Source: Bacillota bacterium
GTDB taxonomy: Bacteria > Bacillota > Clostridia > Oscillospirales > Acutalibacteraceae
Direction of reading: 5' to 3'
Assembly: GCA_023410445.1 (NCBI GenBank)
Contig: JAEYPT010000001.1
Location: 186,001 to 250,000, forward strand
Length of the DNA stretch: 64,000 bases
Positions 41,581 through 50,631 of the stretch are shown one piece after another; position 1 is the stretch's first letter; every line of letters begins with the position of its first letter. The notes beneath the pieces are model-generated. The model was given only the letters and a program-made list of their open reading frames with translations, ran no database searches and was not told where the DNA came from. A program made the position numbers and the translations under genes.

Positions 41581-43146
41581 TTAAAGACCGGGCGCGCTCC
41601 ACATGCAGCGGGTCAGCCCACTGTCGCACAGTTTAAGCTGGGCGGCGTACACTTTGCGCCAAGCGGTATACATTTCGTCGTAGATCTTATGATTCTCCGG
41701 GTTCGGCTGGTACAGTTTATCCCAGTGAACCAGCTTTTCTGCCGCTTCCGGTACGCTGCCGTAAATTCCGACGCCGTACCCGGCAAGGATTGCTGCGCCC
41801 AAAGCCGTTGCTTCCTTAACCACGGGTACTCGGAGCGGCAGACCCAGCGCATCGGAAACAATCTGACACCAGAGGGGGCTTTTGGAGGCGCCTCCCGCGA
41901 ACACAATCTCTTCCGGCATATTCCCTGTAGCTTCTTTTACCAGTTCCAGGTGGCCTCTTGTCACCAGAGCGGTGTTTTCGAGGATCGCGCGGTAGAAGGT
42001 GTAGCGGCTGAATTTTTCCGGATCCAGCTCAAAGTTCGTGAACGTGGGCGAAGCGTGCTTCCAGCGGATAAAGTTCATGACGTCAGAGAACGTGCACATC
42101 ATGCCATAGCAGCCTGCCGGAATTTTTTTGGCTTCCTGGTCCAGCAGATAATAGGGGTCCTTTCCGGTCTTTTCCGCCTCCTGCTTTTCCAGCTGGCAGA
42201 ATCCGTCGCGGAACCACCGCATCACGAGGCCGGGCTTGAACGCCAGCGCTTCGTACTGCCAGACGCCCGGAACAGCGTGGCAGTTGACGCGCACTCTGCA
42301 TTCGGGATCGGTTTTGCCGTTCGCGGTATTGAATTCATACTGCCAGAAGCTTCCCCCGAAAACAGCGGCCTGATTCGGCTTTACCACTGCTACGCCGACA
42401 CAGCCGAGCTGAGCGTCTCCGCCGCCGGTTACAACCGGCGTACCTGCAGCCAGTCCGGTTTCCTTAGCGGAAGCCTCGGTTACCTTTCCGGCAACCGTGC
42501 CGCACTCCAGCACCGGATGGAAGATGTCGGTGCGTAGACCGCATTTTTCCGCGATGGCAGGGTCCCAGTCACGCTTCTTCAAGTCAAAAATTCCAGTGGT
42601 CGAGCCGTTGCTCGGCTCCACAGCCAGAACGCCGGTCATCCGGTAGATGAGCCAGTCGTTGAACATGCCGATCGACGCGGTCTTTTCGTACACGTCGGGC
42701 ATTTTATTTTTTACCCAGAGCAGCCGGGGAAGCGCGTCCAGCGCAAAGGACTGCCCCGACTTCAGGTAGAGTTCCTTTTCCAGTTCCGGGTCGCTTCGGA
42801 TCAGTTCGATAACCTCTTCCGTGCTGCGAGCGTCCACGTTGGCGCAGGCCCAGATTTCACGGCCCTGTGCGTCGTAGAGAATGATTCCTTCCCGCATGCA
42901 GGTCGTTGAAATAGCGGCGATATCGGAAGGGTTGATCTTTGTTTCCTGCAAAACGCCCCGAATGCATTCGACCGTCAGGCTCCAGTTGAACACCCAGTCG
43001 AAATCCATGCTTCCGGGATAGCGAGGATCTTCCCTGTGATCCCATTCCCGCTGCACGCAGCCGATCTGGCGCCCCTCCAGGTCGAAGAGAACTGCGCGGA
43101 CGCTTCCGGTACCCGCGTCAATCGCCATCAAATAGTTCTGCGGCAT
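41581..43146 (-). CDS. lsrK: Autoinducer-2 kinase LsrK
   Basis: FGGY-family kinase that phosphorylates imported AI-2 (DPD) in the cytoplasm, trapping it and making the LsrR inducer. 521 residues. It follows enterobacterial LsrK closely: YLMAIDAGTGSVRAVLFDLEG, MREGIILYDAQGREIWACANVDAR, GGGDAQLGCVGVAVV, VVKEATALGAAI, and a C-terminal end DSGLTRCMWSAPGL. These motifs and the lsr neighbours distinguish it from xylulokinase. In the leftward operon with lsrR. Confidence 0.92.
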   Translation of the reverse strand: MPQNYLMAIDAGTGSVRAVLFDLEGRQIGCVQREWDHREDPRYPGSMDFDWVFNWSLTVECIRGVLQETKINPSDIAAISTTCMREGIILYDAQGREIWACANVDARSTEEVIELIRSDPELEKELYLKSGQSFALDALPRLLWVKNKMPDVYEKTASIGMFNDWLIYRMTGVLAVEPSNGSTTGIFDLKKRDWDPAIAEKCGLRTDIFHPVLECGTVAGKVTEASAKETGLAAGTPVVTGGGDAQLGCVGVAVVKPNQAAVFGGSFWQYEFNTANGKTDPECRVRVNCHAVPGVWQYEALAFKPGLVMRWFRDGFCQLEKQEAEKTGKDPYYLLDQEAKKIPAGCYGMMCTFSDVMNFIRWKHASPTFTNFELDPEKFSRYTFYRAILENTALVTRGHLELVKEATGNMPEEIVFAGGASKSPLWCQIVSDALGLPLRVPVVKEATALGAAILAGYGVGIYGSVPEAAEKLVHWDKLYQPNPENHKIYDEMYTAWRKVYAAQLKLCDSGLTRCMWSAPGL

Positions 43147-43180
43147 CCTTGTTTCCTCCTCTGCATTTTAAGGTTTTAAC

Positions 43181-44119
43181 TTATCCGACGGGGTTTTGCC
43201 CGCTTTCTTCGCCGTCCACCAGCATCATGGCGGTTTCCTCGTCGGTAATCAGCATATCCAGATATTTCCCTCGCAGAACCGCGCGTATCGCATCCACTTT
43301 GGAGGCACCGGCCGCAACGCCAATGACGTTTTCTAGTTCCCGGATCGATTCCAGCGGTGTGCTGATCAGGCGTTTTTCCACGTCGGTATGAACGGGATTT
43401 CCATCCTTATCAATAAAGTGGCTCAGGATATCTCCTACGGCGCCCTTCATGGAAAGATAAAGGAAATCGTTTTTGCTCAGAATACCGTTTTCCAACACGG
43501 TCGCGTCGTCTCCCATGCCGCCGATGCCGACCAGCGTAAACGAGGCGAGGCGCACCATGCGAAAAATTTCACGGACGGAGGACTCCTGCCGCATTGCTTC
43601 CACCATTTCCTTGGAGGCAACCAAAAGCGGAGCGGGAATCAGGTAAAGTTTTGCATTAAAGGTATGAGACTGCGCGTTCGGCAGATAATAACTTACACCG
43701 CCGGTCAAGGAAACAACGGAAATCGGGAATTCGTTCATGCTTGCAAGATGGTTCAAAATCCGGCTGAGCGTGTCGCCGTAACCCATGTTGATAAAACAGT
43801 TTTCCGTGATTCGGTTCCCAATATACATTGCCGCGGCTTTTGCGATGGTCTCATTGACCTTCGAACCTGCCGGAGGGGTAGGTACTATAAATGTATCTTT
43901 CAGCCCCCAGGTTTCGGCGAGCTTACGCTCCAACTGCATATGCTGGGCGCCGTCCTGCCGGATCTGAAACTGAATAACGCCCTCTTGCTTCGCTTTTTCC
44001 AGCAGTTTAATTACCCGGATGCGTGAGATTCCAAGCTTTTCTGAAATTTGCTGCTGCGTCATGTTTTCACAATAATAATACCAAGCGGTTTTAACAGTAA
44101 GTGTCTCCTCGTAATTCAC
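43181..44119 (-). CDS. lsrR: LsrR-like SorC-family repressor
   Basis: 312 residues from GTG 44119 with GGGAGG upstream (the upstream TTG at 44137 overlaps that ribosome site). An N-terminal HTH (AWYYYCENMTQQQISEKLGISRIRVIKLLEKA) and SorC sugar-phosphate sensor domain (MGYGDTLSRIL, VVSLTGGVSYYLPN, VGIGGMGDDATVLENG, KGAVGDILSHFID) match LsrR. In enterics LsrR represses both lsr operons until phospho-AI-2 binds. Divergent from lsrA. Confidence 0.88.
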   Translation of the reverse strand: MNYEETLTVKTAWYYYCENMTQQQISEKLGISRIRVIKLLEKAKQEGVIQFQIRQDGAQHMQLERKLAETWGLKDTFIVPTPPAGSKVNETIAKAAAMYIGNRITENCFINMGYGDTLSRILNHLASMNEFPISVVSLTGGVSYYLPNAQSHTFNAKLYLIPAPLLVASKEMVEAMRQESSVREIFRMVRLASFTLVGIGGMGDDATVLENGILSKNDFLYLSMKGAVGDILSHFIDKDGNPVHTDVEKRLISTPLESIRELENVIGVAAGASKVDAIRAVLRGKYLDMLITDEETAMMLVDGEESGQNPVG

Positions 44120-44161
44120 AGGGACAACACCTCCCAAAGAAGGATTTGGTCATCTCACAAA

Positions 44162-44170
44162 ATCATACCA
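44162..44170 (-). promoter_or_regulatory. Extended -10 promoter for lsrR-lsrK
   Basis: TGGTATGAT on the minus strand (44170-44162) fits an extended -10; the -35 is weak. It lies about 40 bases upstream of the lsrR start. Confidence 0.5.
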
Positions 44171-44414
44171 CAAATTGATACCGAGAAGTAAAAAATGTTA
44201 GCTTTTATCGGAGTCGGAAAAATCAGATGCATTACAAATGTTATAAGATAAATCTTTTGTTTGTGGACTTAGTATATCACCAGATAATTCGTGTGTCAAT
44301 TACTATTTCCACTTCTGTTGAAATTATAGTTATTAATTGGAATATTACAAGAAATTTATCGTTTATTTTACTAAATAATATTGATAACGCTGCGAAAAAG
44401 TAAGACAATAATTA

Positions 44415-44430
44415 GCAAATCGCAATTTGC
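44415..44430. promoter_or_regulatory. Candidate LsrR operator
   Basis: Perfect inverted repeat GCAAAT-CGCA-ATTTGC, 34 bases upstream of the lsrA -35. The 480-base lsrR/lsrA intergenic region is strongly AT-rich and otherwise holds only the two promoters; no gene was seen. Confidence 0.4.
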
Positions 44431-44463
44431 ACCAAAAATATTGAAAGCGGCATAATGAAAGTG

Positions 44464-44492
44464 TTGACAATTCAAAATAAATATCGTATGAT
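44464..44492 (+). promoter_or_regulatory. Promoter of lsrACDBF
   Basis: Consensus TTGACA at 44464-44469, a 17-base spacer and TATGAT at 44487-44492, about 108 bases before the lsrA start. Confidence 0.8.
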
Positions 44493-44599
44493 GTTGGCAC
44501 AGATAAAAATTCGCAGTTAAAACTTTTGTTCACGTTTTGGGGCGAAAAGCCCTTTCAGCAAACGGTATGCTGAATCTCAGTTGGGATGGAGGAGAAACT

Positions 44600-46138
44600 A
44601 TGGCAGAATCTCAGAAAAATCCGAAAGATGAGATGTTGATTTCCGTCCGCGGGATTTATAAAGCGTTCGGCCAGAACAACAAAGTATTAAAGGGAATCGA
44701 CCTGGGGGTCCGCTCCGGCGAAGTTGTTGCCCTGATCGGAGGCAACGGCGCCGGAAAAAGCACCCTGATGAAAATCATCATGGGGATTCTTCAGCCGGAC
44801 GAAGGCGACATTTATGTCGCGGGAGAAAAGGTCAACCTTACGAAGCCGTCGGTTGCTCTTGCACAGGGGATTTACATGATCCCGCAGGAGCCGATGCTTT
44901 TCCCCAACATGACCGTTGAGGAAAACATTTTGGTCGGATTCAACGAAAAAGCCAGCGAACTTCATACCCGTCTGGTTAAGCAGATGGATGAAATCGGCTG
45001 GCGTCTCGACCTGTCGCGCAAAGCGAACAGTCTTTCCATCGCCGAACAGACGCTGGTGGAAATTCTGCGCGGCCTCCTGCGCAATTCTCGCCTTCTTATT
45101 TTTGATGAACCCACCAGCGCGCTCACCTTTGATGAGGTAGAGAGCCTGTTTAAGTGCATCGCTGACCTGAAGGCTAAAGGCATCGGCATTATCTACATAA
45201 CACACCGCCTTGCCGAGGTCTTTGAAATTGCCTCCCATGTCGCGATCATGCGCGACGGCGTCATCACGCTCAGCGGCCCGGTGAGCGATTTTAACCGCGA
45301 TATGCTGGTCAAGGGCCTTCTCCCTCCCAATATGGAGGAAAAGAGTGTCGCGCAGGCGTCCGACGTTAAATCAATTGATTACCAGAACGCGAAGCCGGTG
45401 TTTGAACTAAAGGACTTTTCCGGGTACGGTTTCAGCAAAGTCAACCTTGAAATCTACAAGGGTGAGATTCTGGGCGTCGCCGGAGTGGTCGGCGCGGGCC
45501 GCACCGAGCTTGCCACTACGATTTTCGGCATGGATAAAGTGCTGGGCGGCAAAGTCATTCTGGACGGGAAGGACATTACGGGCCTTTCCACGAAGCAGGT
45601 GCTGGAAGCAGGAGTCAACTATGTTCCTGAAGACCGCCACCTGAACGGACTCTTTAAGATTCGGGACGTTGCCGACAACACGGTTTCCGTCATGCTTTCG
45701 GATTCGGCAATGGGCCGGTTCTTCCTGAACAAACAGGCGGTTCACGATTTGACTCAGAAATATGTCGACGATTTCCGCATTAAGGTAACCGGGCAGGACC
45801 AGGAAGTCGGGAGTCTTTCCGGAGGAAATCAGCAGAAAATCGTCATTGCACGCGCGCTTTCCAATCAGCCGAAGCTGGTGATTCTGGATGAACCTACCCG
45901 TGGAATCGACGCCGCAGCGCGCGGCGACGTATACGCGATCATTCAGAAGCTGAAGGAGCAGGGCGTAGCCGTCATGCTGATCTCGTCCGATATTGAAGAA
46001 ATTGTGGAGCTGGCCGATCGGGCTGTTACCGTTTACCGGGGCCGCGTGAATTTTGAATTCAGCAAAGACGAAATCAATCAGGACAATTTGATGGCTGCCG
46101 CCTTTGGCGTAGTAAAAGGAAAGAAGGTGGGAGCATGA
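44600..46138 (+). CDS. lsrA: AI-2 ABC transporter ATPase LsrA
   Basis: Double ABC ATPase of the CUT2 type, 512 residues from ATG 44600 (GGAGGAG upstream). First cassette: Walker A GGNGAGKST, signature-like NSLSIAEQTLVEILRG, Walker B LLIFDEPTSAL. Second cassette: degenerate Walker A VVGAGRTEL, signature LSGGNQQKI, Walker B LVILDEPTRGID. This asymmetry is normal for ribose/AI-2-type ATPases. The partner genes lsrC, lsrD and lsrB identify the substrate class. Confidence 0.9.
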   Translation: MAESQKNPKDEMLISVRGIYKAFGQNNKVLKGIDLGVRSGEVVALIGGNGAGKSTLMKIIMGILQPDEGDIYVAGEKVNLTKPSVALAQGIYMIPQEPMLFPNMTVEENILVGFNEKASELHTRLVKQMDEIGWRLDLSRKANSLSIAEQTLVEILRGLLRNSRLLIFDEPTSALTFDEVESLFKCIADLKAKGIGIIYITHRLAEVFEIASHVAIMRDGVITLSGPVSDFNRDMLVKGLLPPNMEEKSVAQASDVKSIDYQNAKPVFELKDFSGYGFSKVNLEIYKGEILGVAGVVGAGRTELATTIFGMDKVLGGKVILDGKDITGLSTKQVLEAGVNYVPEDRHLNGLFKIRDVADNTVSVMLSDSAMGRFFLNKQAVHDLTQKYVDDFRIKVTGQDQEVGSLSGGNQQKIVIARALSNQPKLVILDEPTRGIDAAARGDVYAIIQKLKEQGVAVMLISSDIEEIVELADRAVTVYRGRVNFEFSKDEINQDNLMAAAFGVVKGKKVGA

Positions 46139-47154
46139 GCACGGTCAAAAAGCTCCTTAAAGTTCGGGAAATCTCCAGCCTTTTGTTCCTGATCGTTCTG
46201 TTTGCAATTGTAGGTTTGATCAATCATTCGTTCTTTACACCGACGACGATTCTGAACTGCTTCAATGACAGCGTGGTATTCACACTTCTCGCAGCGGGAA
46301 TTGCGTTTGTTATTTTCACCGGCGAAATTGATGTTTCCATCGGTGCAACGCTGGGTCTCTCGGCGGCGGTTGCCTCTTCGTTCCTGCGGGACGGGAGCAA
46401 TTGGGTGATTGCCATTGTAGCCGGTTTGGCTGTGGGCCTTGTCATTGGTCTGATTAATGGCTGGGGCGTGGCGATTCTGGGAATTCCCTCCCTGATTTTC
46501 ACGCTTGGCACCATGGGCGTGGCCCGCGGACTGATTTACGTTTACACAAAGGGTGCATGGGTTGAAAATCTTCCCGCCACCTTTACGAAGCTTTCCAAAA
46601 CGATGCTGGCCGGCGAACTTACCGTTTTCTATGCGGTCGTGATCGTATTTGTGATTCTTGCACACTTTATTCTGACGCGCACGCGCCGCGGCAAATATTT
46701 CATCGCGGTCGGCGACAACGCCATGGGCGCAACTCTGGTCGGTATACCGGCCAAAAACACAAAGGTGCTCAGCTACGTGATCTGCGGCCTGTTCTCGGCT
46801 GTAGCGGGCATCATTTATTCTTCCCGAATCGGCTTCATTACGCCGGTTGCAGGAAGCGGCTATGAGATGAACGCCATCGCAGCCTGTGTGCTCGGCGGCA
46901 TCAGCCTGACAGGCGGTCTCGGCAGTCTGCTGGGTGCCTCGATCGGCGCGGTGATTATGTCTTCGGTCAGCCGTATCCTGGTGTTCCTCGGGTTTTCTTC
47001 CGATTATAACGACACGATTACCGGCGTATTGCTGATTGCAATTGTGGTGATCGACGCCGTTTCCCAGAACCGCGCTGCGGTCAAAAACCGTCACGCTCGC
47101 CTTGCGGCACGCACCGCGGATGAAACCATCGAAAAGGAGGGTGAGCAGGCATGA
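46135..47154 (+). CDS. lsrC: AI-2 ABC transporter permease LsrC
   Basis: 339 residues, about nine to ten transmembrane helices, BPD_transp_2 family. FVIFTGEIDVSIGATLGLSA near residue 55, GIPSLIFTLGTMGVARG, and GSGYEMNAIAACVLGG near 240 (the coupling loop) are typical. It overlaps lsrA and lsrD by 4 bases each, so the three are translationally coupled. Confidence 0.9.
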   Translation: MSTVKKLLKVREISSLLFLIVLFAIVGLINHSFFTPTTILNCFNDSVVFTLLAAGIAFVIFTGEIDVSIGATLGLSAAVASSFLRDGSNWVIAIVAGLAVGLVIGLINGWGVAILGIPSLIFTLGTMGVARGLIYVYTKGAWVENLPATFTKLSKTMLAGELTVFYAVVIVFVILAHFILTRTRRGKYFIAVGDNAMGATLVGIPAKNTKVLSYVICGLFSAVAGIIYSSRIGFITPVAGSGYEMNAIAACVLGGISLTGGLGSLLGASIGAVIMSSVSRILVFLGFSSDYNDTITGVLLIAIVVIDAVSQNRAAVKNRHARLAARTADETIEKEGEQA

Positions 47155-48185
47155 AGAAATCACCTTTGGAAAAGCTCGGGTCGGGCCTGAAAAGCTGGTC
47201 AACCGTTCTTTTGGGAATTTTGATTCTCGAATTCGTGATTTTCGGCATGGCGAACCGCAAATTCCTGCTTCCGGCCGTTCTGCTCGGCAGTGTCAACGAC
47301 ATTATTTCCATCTGCATTATTTCGCTTTTTGTTACGTTTGTTATTGTCACCGGCGGCATCGATATTCAGGCGGGCTCCATTGTAGGGCTTTCCTCCATTA
47401 TTATCGGTGTAATGTGGCATGACGCGGGCATGAACGTTTGGGTCGCGTGCCTGATGGCCATTATTGCCGCGGCGCTCTGCGGAGCTCTTTCCGGATTCTT
47501 CGTCGCCTACTGCGGCGTACAGCCCATGGTGGTTACGCTGGGCGGCAGCTTCCTGTATTCCGGTCTTGCTCTGCTTGTCTCAAGGCTGTCTTCCACGGAA
47601 AGTTACAAAGGAATCAGCGGATTCCCCGACAGCTTCGGCCAGATTACAGAGTTTAAACTGTTCAATGTCATTCCGAATCAGCTGCTGATTTTTGCGGTCC
47701 TTACGGTGATTGCTTATTTCCTTCTCCATAAATCCAAATACGGCAGAAGGGTTTTCCTGGTTGGCGTCAATCCTCAGGCGGCCGAATACTCCGGCATTAA
47801 CAGCCGCCTCGTCATTCTCAGCACCTACGTGCTTTCCGGCATCAGCGCCGCGATTGCAGGCATTGTTCTCACATCGTACCTCGACACAGCGAAAAGCGAC
47901 ATCGGTGCTACCTTTACGCTTCAGATCATCACCGCCGTTGTGCTGGGCGGCACGCTCAGTACCGGAGGAAAGGGCAGCGTCATCGGAACAGCTCTGGCGG
48001 CTCTTGTTATCGGAGTGCTGCGCTTCGGACTTCCGCTCTGCTTTAAGATCAACACGCAGTACCTTGATATTCCGGTTGGCCTTCTGCTCTTAATTGTTAT
48101 TATCTGCCGTTCGCTGTCGCACAATCCTAAAGTGCAGCGGATCTTCGAAAAACGGTCCTCAGGACCGGCCAGAGGTAAGGCTTAA
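47151..48185 (+). CDS. lsrD: AI-2 ABC transporter permease LsrD
   Basis: 344 residues with about nine transmembrane helices; second permease of the AI-2 importer. TFVIVTGGIDIQAGSIVGLSS, GVQPMVVTLGGSFLYSGLA and AKSDIGATFTLQIITAVVLGG fit LsrD. It pairs with LsrC as a heterodimer, as in enterics. Confidence 0.9.
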   Translation: MKKSPLEKLGSGLKSWSTVLLGILILEFVIFGMANRKFLLPAVLLGSVNDIISICIISLFVTFVIVTGGIDIQAGSIVGLSSIIIGVMWHDAGMNVWVACLMAIIAAALCGALSGFFVAYCGVQPMVVTLGGSFLYSGLALLVSRLSSTESYKGISGFPDSFGQITEFKLFNVIPNQLLIFAVLTVIAYFLLHKSKYGRRVFLVGVNPQAAEYSGINSRLVILSTYVLSGISAAIAGIVLTSYLDTAKSDIGATFTLQIITAVVLGGTLSTGGKGSVIGTALAALVIGVLRFGLPLCFKINTQYLDIPVGLLLLIVIICRSLSHNPKVQRIFEKRSSGPARGKA

Positions 48186-48261
48186 TATTCGCGGTTGTTT
48201 ATCACATAATAAGCTTTGGCTGAAATTGGCCATGCGAATATAAAATTTAGGAGGTTTTGTA

Positions 48262-49425
48262 ATGAAAAAGGTTCTTGCAACAGTTCTCGCAGCAGCTACT
48301 CTGTCACTTTCCCTTGCAGGCTGCGGCGGCAACACATCTGCTTCTTCCGCTGCATCTTCGGCGGCATCCGGGGCGGCGTCTGGTGCGGCTTCCTCAGCGC
48401 CGGCATCGTCAACAGCATCGAAGGCAGGCGGCGACGTGAAGGGGAAGACGGTTGTCTTTATCCCGAAGGTTACCGGCAACGCATTCTTTGAATCCGCCAA
48501 CAAGGGCGCTCAGAAGTATGCCAAACAGTGGGGCTTCACCGTCAACTATCAGGGCAGCCCGAACGCAGCCGTAGCCGATGAGGTTCAGGTTGTCAACAAC
48601 GCCGTCGCAAGCGGCGCGGATGCTATCTGCCTTTCCTCCGTTGACGCAACCGGCCTTGATTCCGCACTGAAAAAGGCCAAAGACGCTGGCATCACCGTTG
48701 TCACGTGGGACTCCGACGTTTCTCCGGACGCCCGTACGCTGATGGTTTCCCAGGGCACACCGGACATCCTCGGCAAAATGCTGGCTGACATGGGCGCTGA
48801 CGCTTTAACTAAGCGCGGCAAGAATGTCAAGTCGGACAAGATCAATTACTGCTGGCACTACTCGCAGGCAACCGTAGCCGACCAGAATTCCTGGCAGGTA
48901 GCGGGCGAATCCTATATTGCAAAGACATATCCGAACTGGGTTAACGTCCAGAAGAGTAACTATTACTCTCAGCAGGATGCAGAAAAGGCCGTTTCCATCG
49001 GTGCCTCCATTCTGGAAGCCCATAAGAACATCGACCTGATCATCTGCAACGACTCCACCGCTCTCCCGGGCCAGGCAAAGGCCGCTCAGAACGCTGGACT
49101 TGACAAGACGAAGCTTACCATCACTGGTTTCGCAACTCCGAGCTCCATGCGCGCCTACGTGAAATCGAATGTCATTGAAGAATTCGGTCTGTGGGATTGC
49201 GGCATTCAGGGCGCTATGGGCTGCTACCTTGGTGCTTACCTGGCTGCCGGCAATACCGTTAAGGTCGGCGACAAGGTCAATATCCCGAGCATCGGCCAGT
49301 GCGAAGTTCTGCCGAACAACAGCCTGGTGAAAGATGCCAAGACCGCCGATACCAACAACGGCGTTGTACTTCTGCCGGAGCGCGTTGTCTTTAACGCCGC
49401 CAACGTCGACAAGTACGATTTCTAA
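48262..49425 (+). CDS. lsrB: AI-2-binding lipoprotein LsrB
   Basis: 387 residues. A lipoprotein signal with LAGC box (Cys21) is followed by an Ala/Ser-rich linker (about 22-55) and the periplasmic-binding-protein fold. It matches enterobacterial LsrB along its length: KTVVFIPKVTGNAFF, TWDSDVSPDA, QGTPDILGKML, ATVADQNSW, STALPGQAKAA, EFGLWD and the C-terminal GVVLLPERVVFN...KYDF. Of the ligand contacts known for Salmonella LsrB (Lys35, Asp116, Asp166, Gln167, Pro220, Ala222), the first five appear conserved, while the Ala222 position reads Gln by my ungapped alignment. Confidence 0.9.
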   Translation: MKKVLATVLAAATLSLSLAGCGGNTSASSAASSAASGAASGAASSAPASSTASKAGGDVKGKTVVFIPKVTGNAFFESANKGAQKYAKQWGFTVNYQGSPNAAVADEVQVVNNAVASGADAICLSSVDATGLDSALKKAKDAGITVVTWDSDVSPDARTLMVSQGTPDILGKMLADMGADALTKRGKNVKSDKINYCWHYSQATVADQNSWQVAGESYIAKTYPNWVNVQKSNYYSQQDAEKAVSIGASILEAHKNIDLIICNDSTALPGQAKAAQNAGLDKTKLTITGFATPSSMRAYVKSNVIEEFGLWDCGIQGAMGCYLGAYLAAGNTVKVGDKVNIPSIGQCEVLPNNSLVKDAKTADTNNGVVLLPERVVFNAANVDKYDF

Positions 49426-49449
49426 TTTCAAGCAAGCGTTTTAGGCTCT

Positions 49450-49470
49450 TCCTCCCCACTTTGGGGAGGA
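49450..49470 (+). other. Hairpin between lsrB and lsrF
   Basis: TCCTCCCC (49450-49457) pairs with GGGGAGGA (49463-49470) without a T-run. It probably stabilises the lsrB end and lowers lsrF expression relative to the binding protein. Confidence 0.6.
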
Positions 49471-49548
49471 GGGACCTGCACGATACCACAGTGAATAAAA
49501 CGGGGCCTCTCGCTCCGTTTGATGATTTTAGCGAAGGAGATTTGAATT

Positions 49549-50430
49549 ATGCCAGACACAGACGGATTAAAAATTGCGAAGGATTTTCATGTTGACGTGC
49601 CTTTTGCGAATCAGGGTAATTTCCATGTGAAGGGTGCAGCCAATCTGGACTGGGGTATGAAAAAGCACCTGTCCAACATTTTTGACCCTAAGACCGGAAA
49701 TACCGTTATGTTCGCTTTTGATCACGGCTATTTTATGGGCTCTACCGCAGGACTGGAGCGTCTTGACCTCCTGATTCCGCAGTTGACAGACCATGTGGAC
49801 GTGCTGATGGGCACCCGCGGCGCACTGCGTTCCTGCGTGTCGCCCGATTGCCGCAAGGCCATCGCCCTGCGCACTACATCCGGCTCGTCGATGGTTAATG
49901 ATGATCTTTCCCATGAGGTCATTGCGGTTGATATCGAGGATGCGGTTCGGATGAACGCCGACTGCATGGCGGTTCAGACCTTTATCGGCGCGGACGGTCA
50001 GCTTTCCAGCATCGACAATCTGTCGCAGACGATTAATGCCGGTATCCGGCACAGCATCCCCACCATGGCAGTCGTCGCGGTAGGCAAGCAGATGGAGCGG
50101 AACGACCGTTTCTTCAAGCTTGCAACCCGCATTGTCGCCGAAATGGGCGCAAACATCGTCAAGACTTACTATTGCGAAAACTTCGAAGAAGTCGTAGCAG
50201 CCTGCCCGGTTCCGCTTGTGGTAGCCGGCGGCAAGAAGCTCCCGGAAAAAGAAGCGCTGACTCTGGCTTACAAGGTCATCAGCGAAGGCGCACACGGTGT
50301 CGATATGGGCCGCAATATTTTCCAGAGCGAGCACGCTGTGGCAATGGCGGACTCCATCCACAAGATTGTTCACGAAGGCTTTACCGATAAGGAAGCCTAT
50401 GAGTTTTACCTGAATGCCATAAACCCGTAA
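49549..50430 (+). CDS. lsrF: 3-hydroxy-5-phosphonooxypentane-2,4-dione thiolase LsrF
   Basis: Cleaves isomerised phospho-AI-2 with CoA to acetyl-CoA and DHAP. 293 residues, class I aldolase-like fold. It follows E. coli LsrF closely: LDWGMKKHLSNIFDPKTG, VMFAFDHGYFMGSTAGLER, IVKTYYCENFEEVVAACPVPLVVAGGKKLPE (Schiff-base Lys region) and GVDMGRNIFQSEHAVAM. Last gene of the rightward operon; lsrG, which normally follows, is absent. Confidence 0.94.
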   Translation: MPDTDGLKIAKDFHVDVPFANQGNFHVKGAANLDWGMKKHLSNIFDPKTGNTVMFAFDHGYFMGSTAGLERLDLLIPQLTDHVDVLMGTRGALRSCVSPDCRKAIALRTTSGSSMVNDDLSHEVIAVDIEDAVRMNADCMAVQTFIGADGQLSSIDNLSQTINAGIRHSIPTMAVVAVGKQMERNDRFFKLATRIVAEMGANIVKTYYCENFEEVVAACPVPLVVAGGKKLPEKEALTLAYKVISEGAHGVDMGRNIFQSEHAVAMADSIHKIVHEGFTDKEAYEFYLNAINP

Positions 50431-50495
50431 CAGTTTTGGCCGGGCGCTGAATTTCCCTTTTTCATTTCGCCCGGCTGCCTCTGTTCTGGATATAT

Positions 50496-50549
50496 CCGGG
50501 AATCGGAGTTCCGTTCGCGCAAACGGGGCTTCGGTTTCCGGATTTTTTT
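50496..50549 (+). terminator. Terminator of the lsr operon
   Basis: CCGGGAATCGGAGTTCCGTT (50496-50515) pairs with the segment at 50522-50541 over 20 positions, several of them G-U, followed by seven T. A GC hairpin (GCCGGGCG 50439 / CGCCCGGC 50468) precedes it, and a 12-bp perfect hairpin at 50577-50604 lies before the convergent reductase gene. Confidence 0.85.
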
Positions 50550-50631
50550 GTTTGAATAGCAGCAGTTAAAAGGCACCCTCACGGAAACGGAAGTTTCCGT
50601 GAGGAATTTCCTGATTCTATGAGAACACCCA

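Noticed and set aside
41581..43146. Annotation as xylulokinase or glycerol kinase
   Set aside because: The LsrK-specific segments and C-terminus and the lsr neighbours favour AI-2 kinase.
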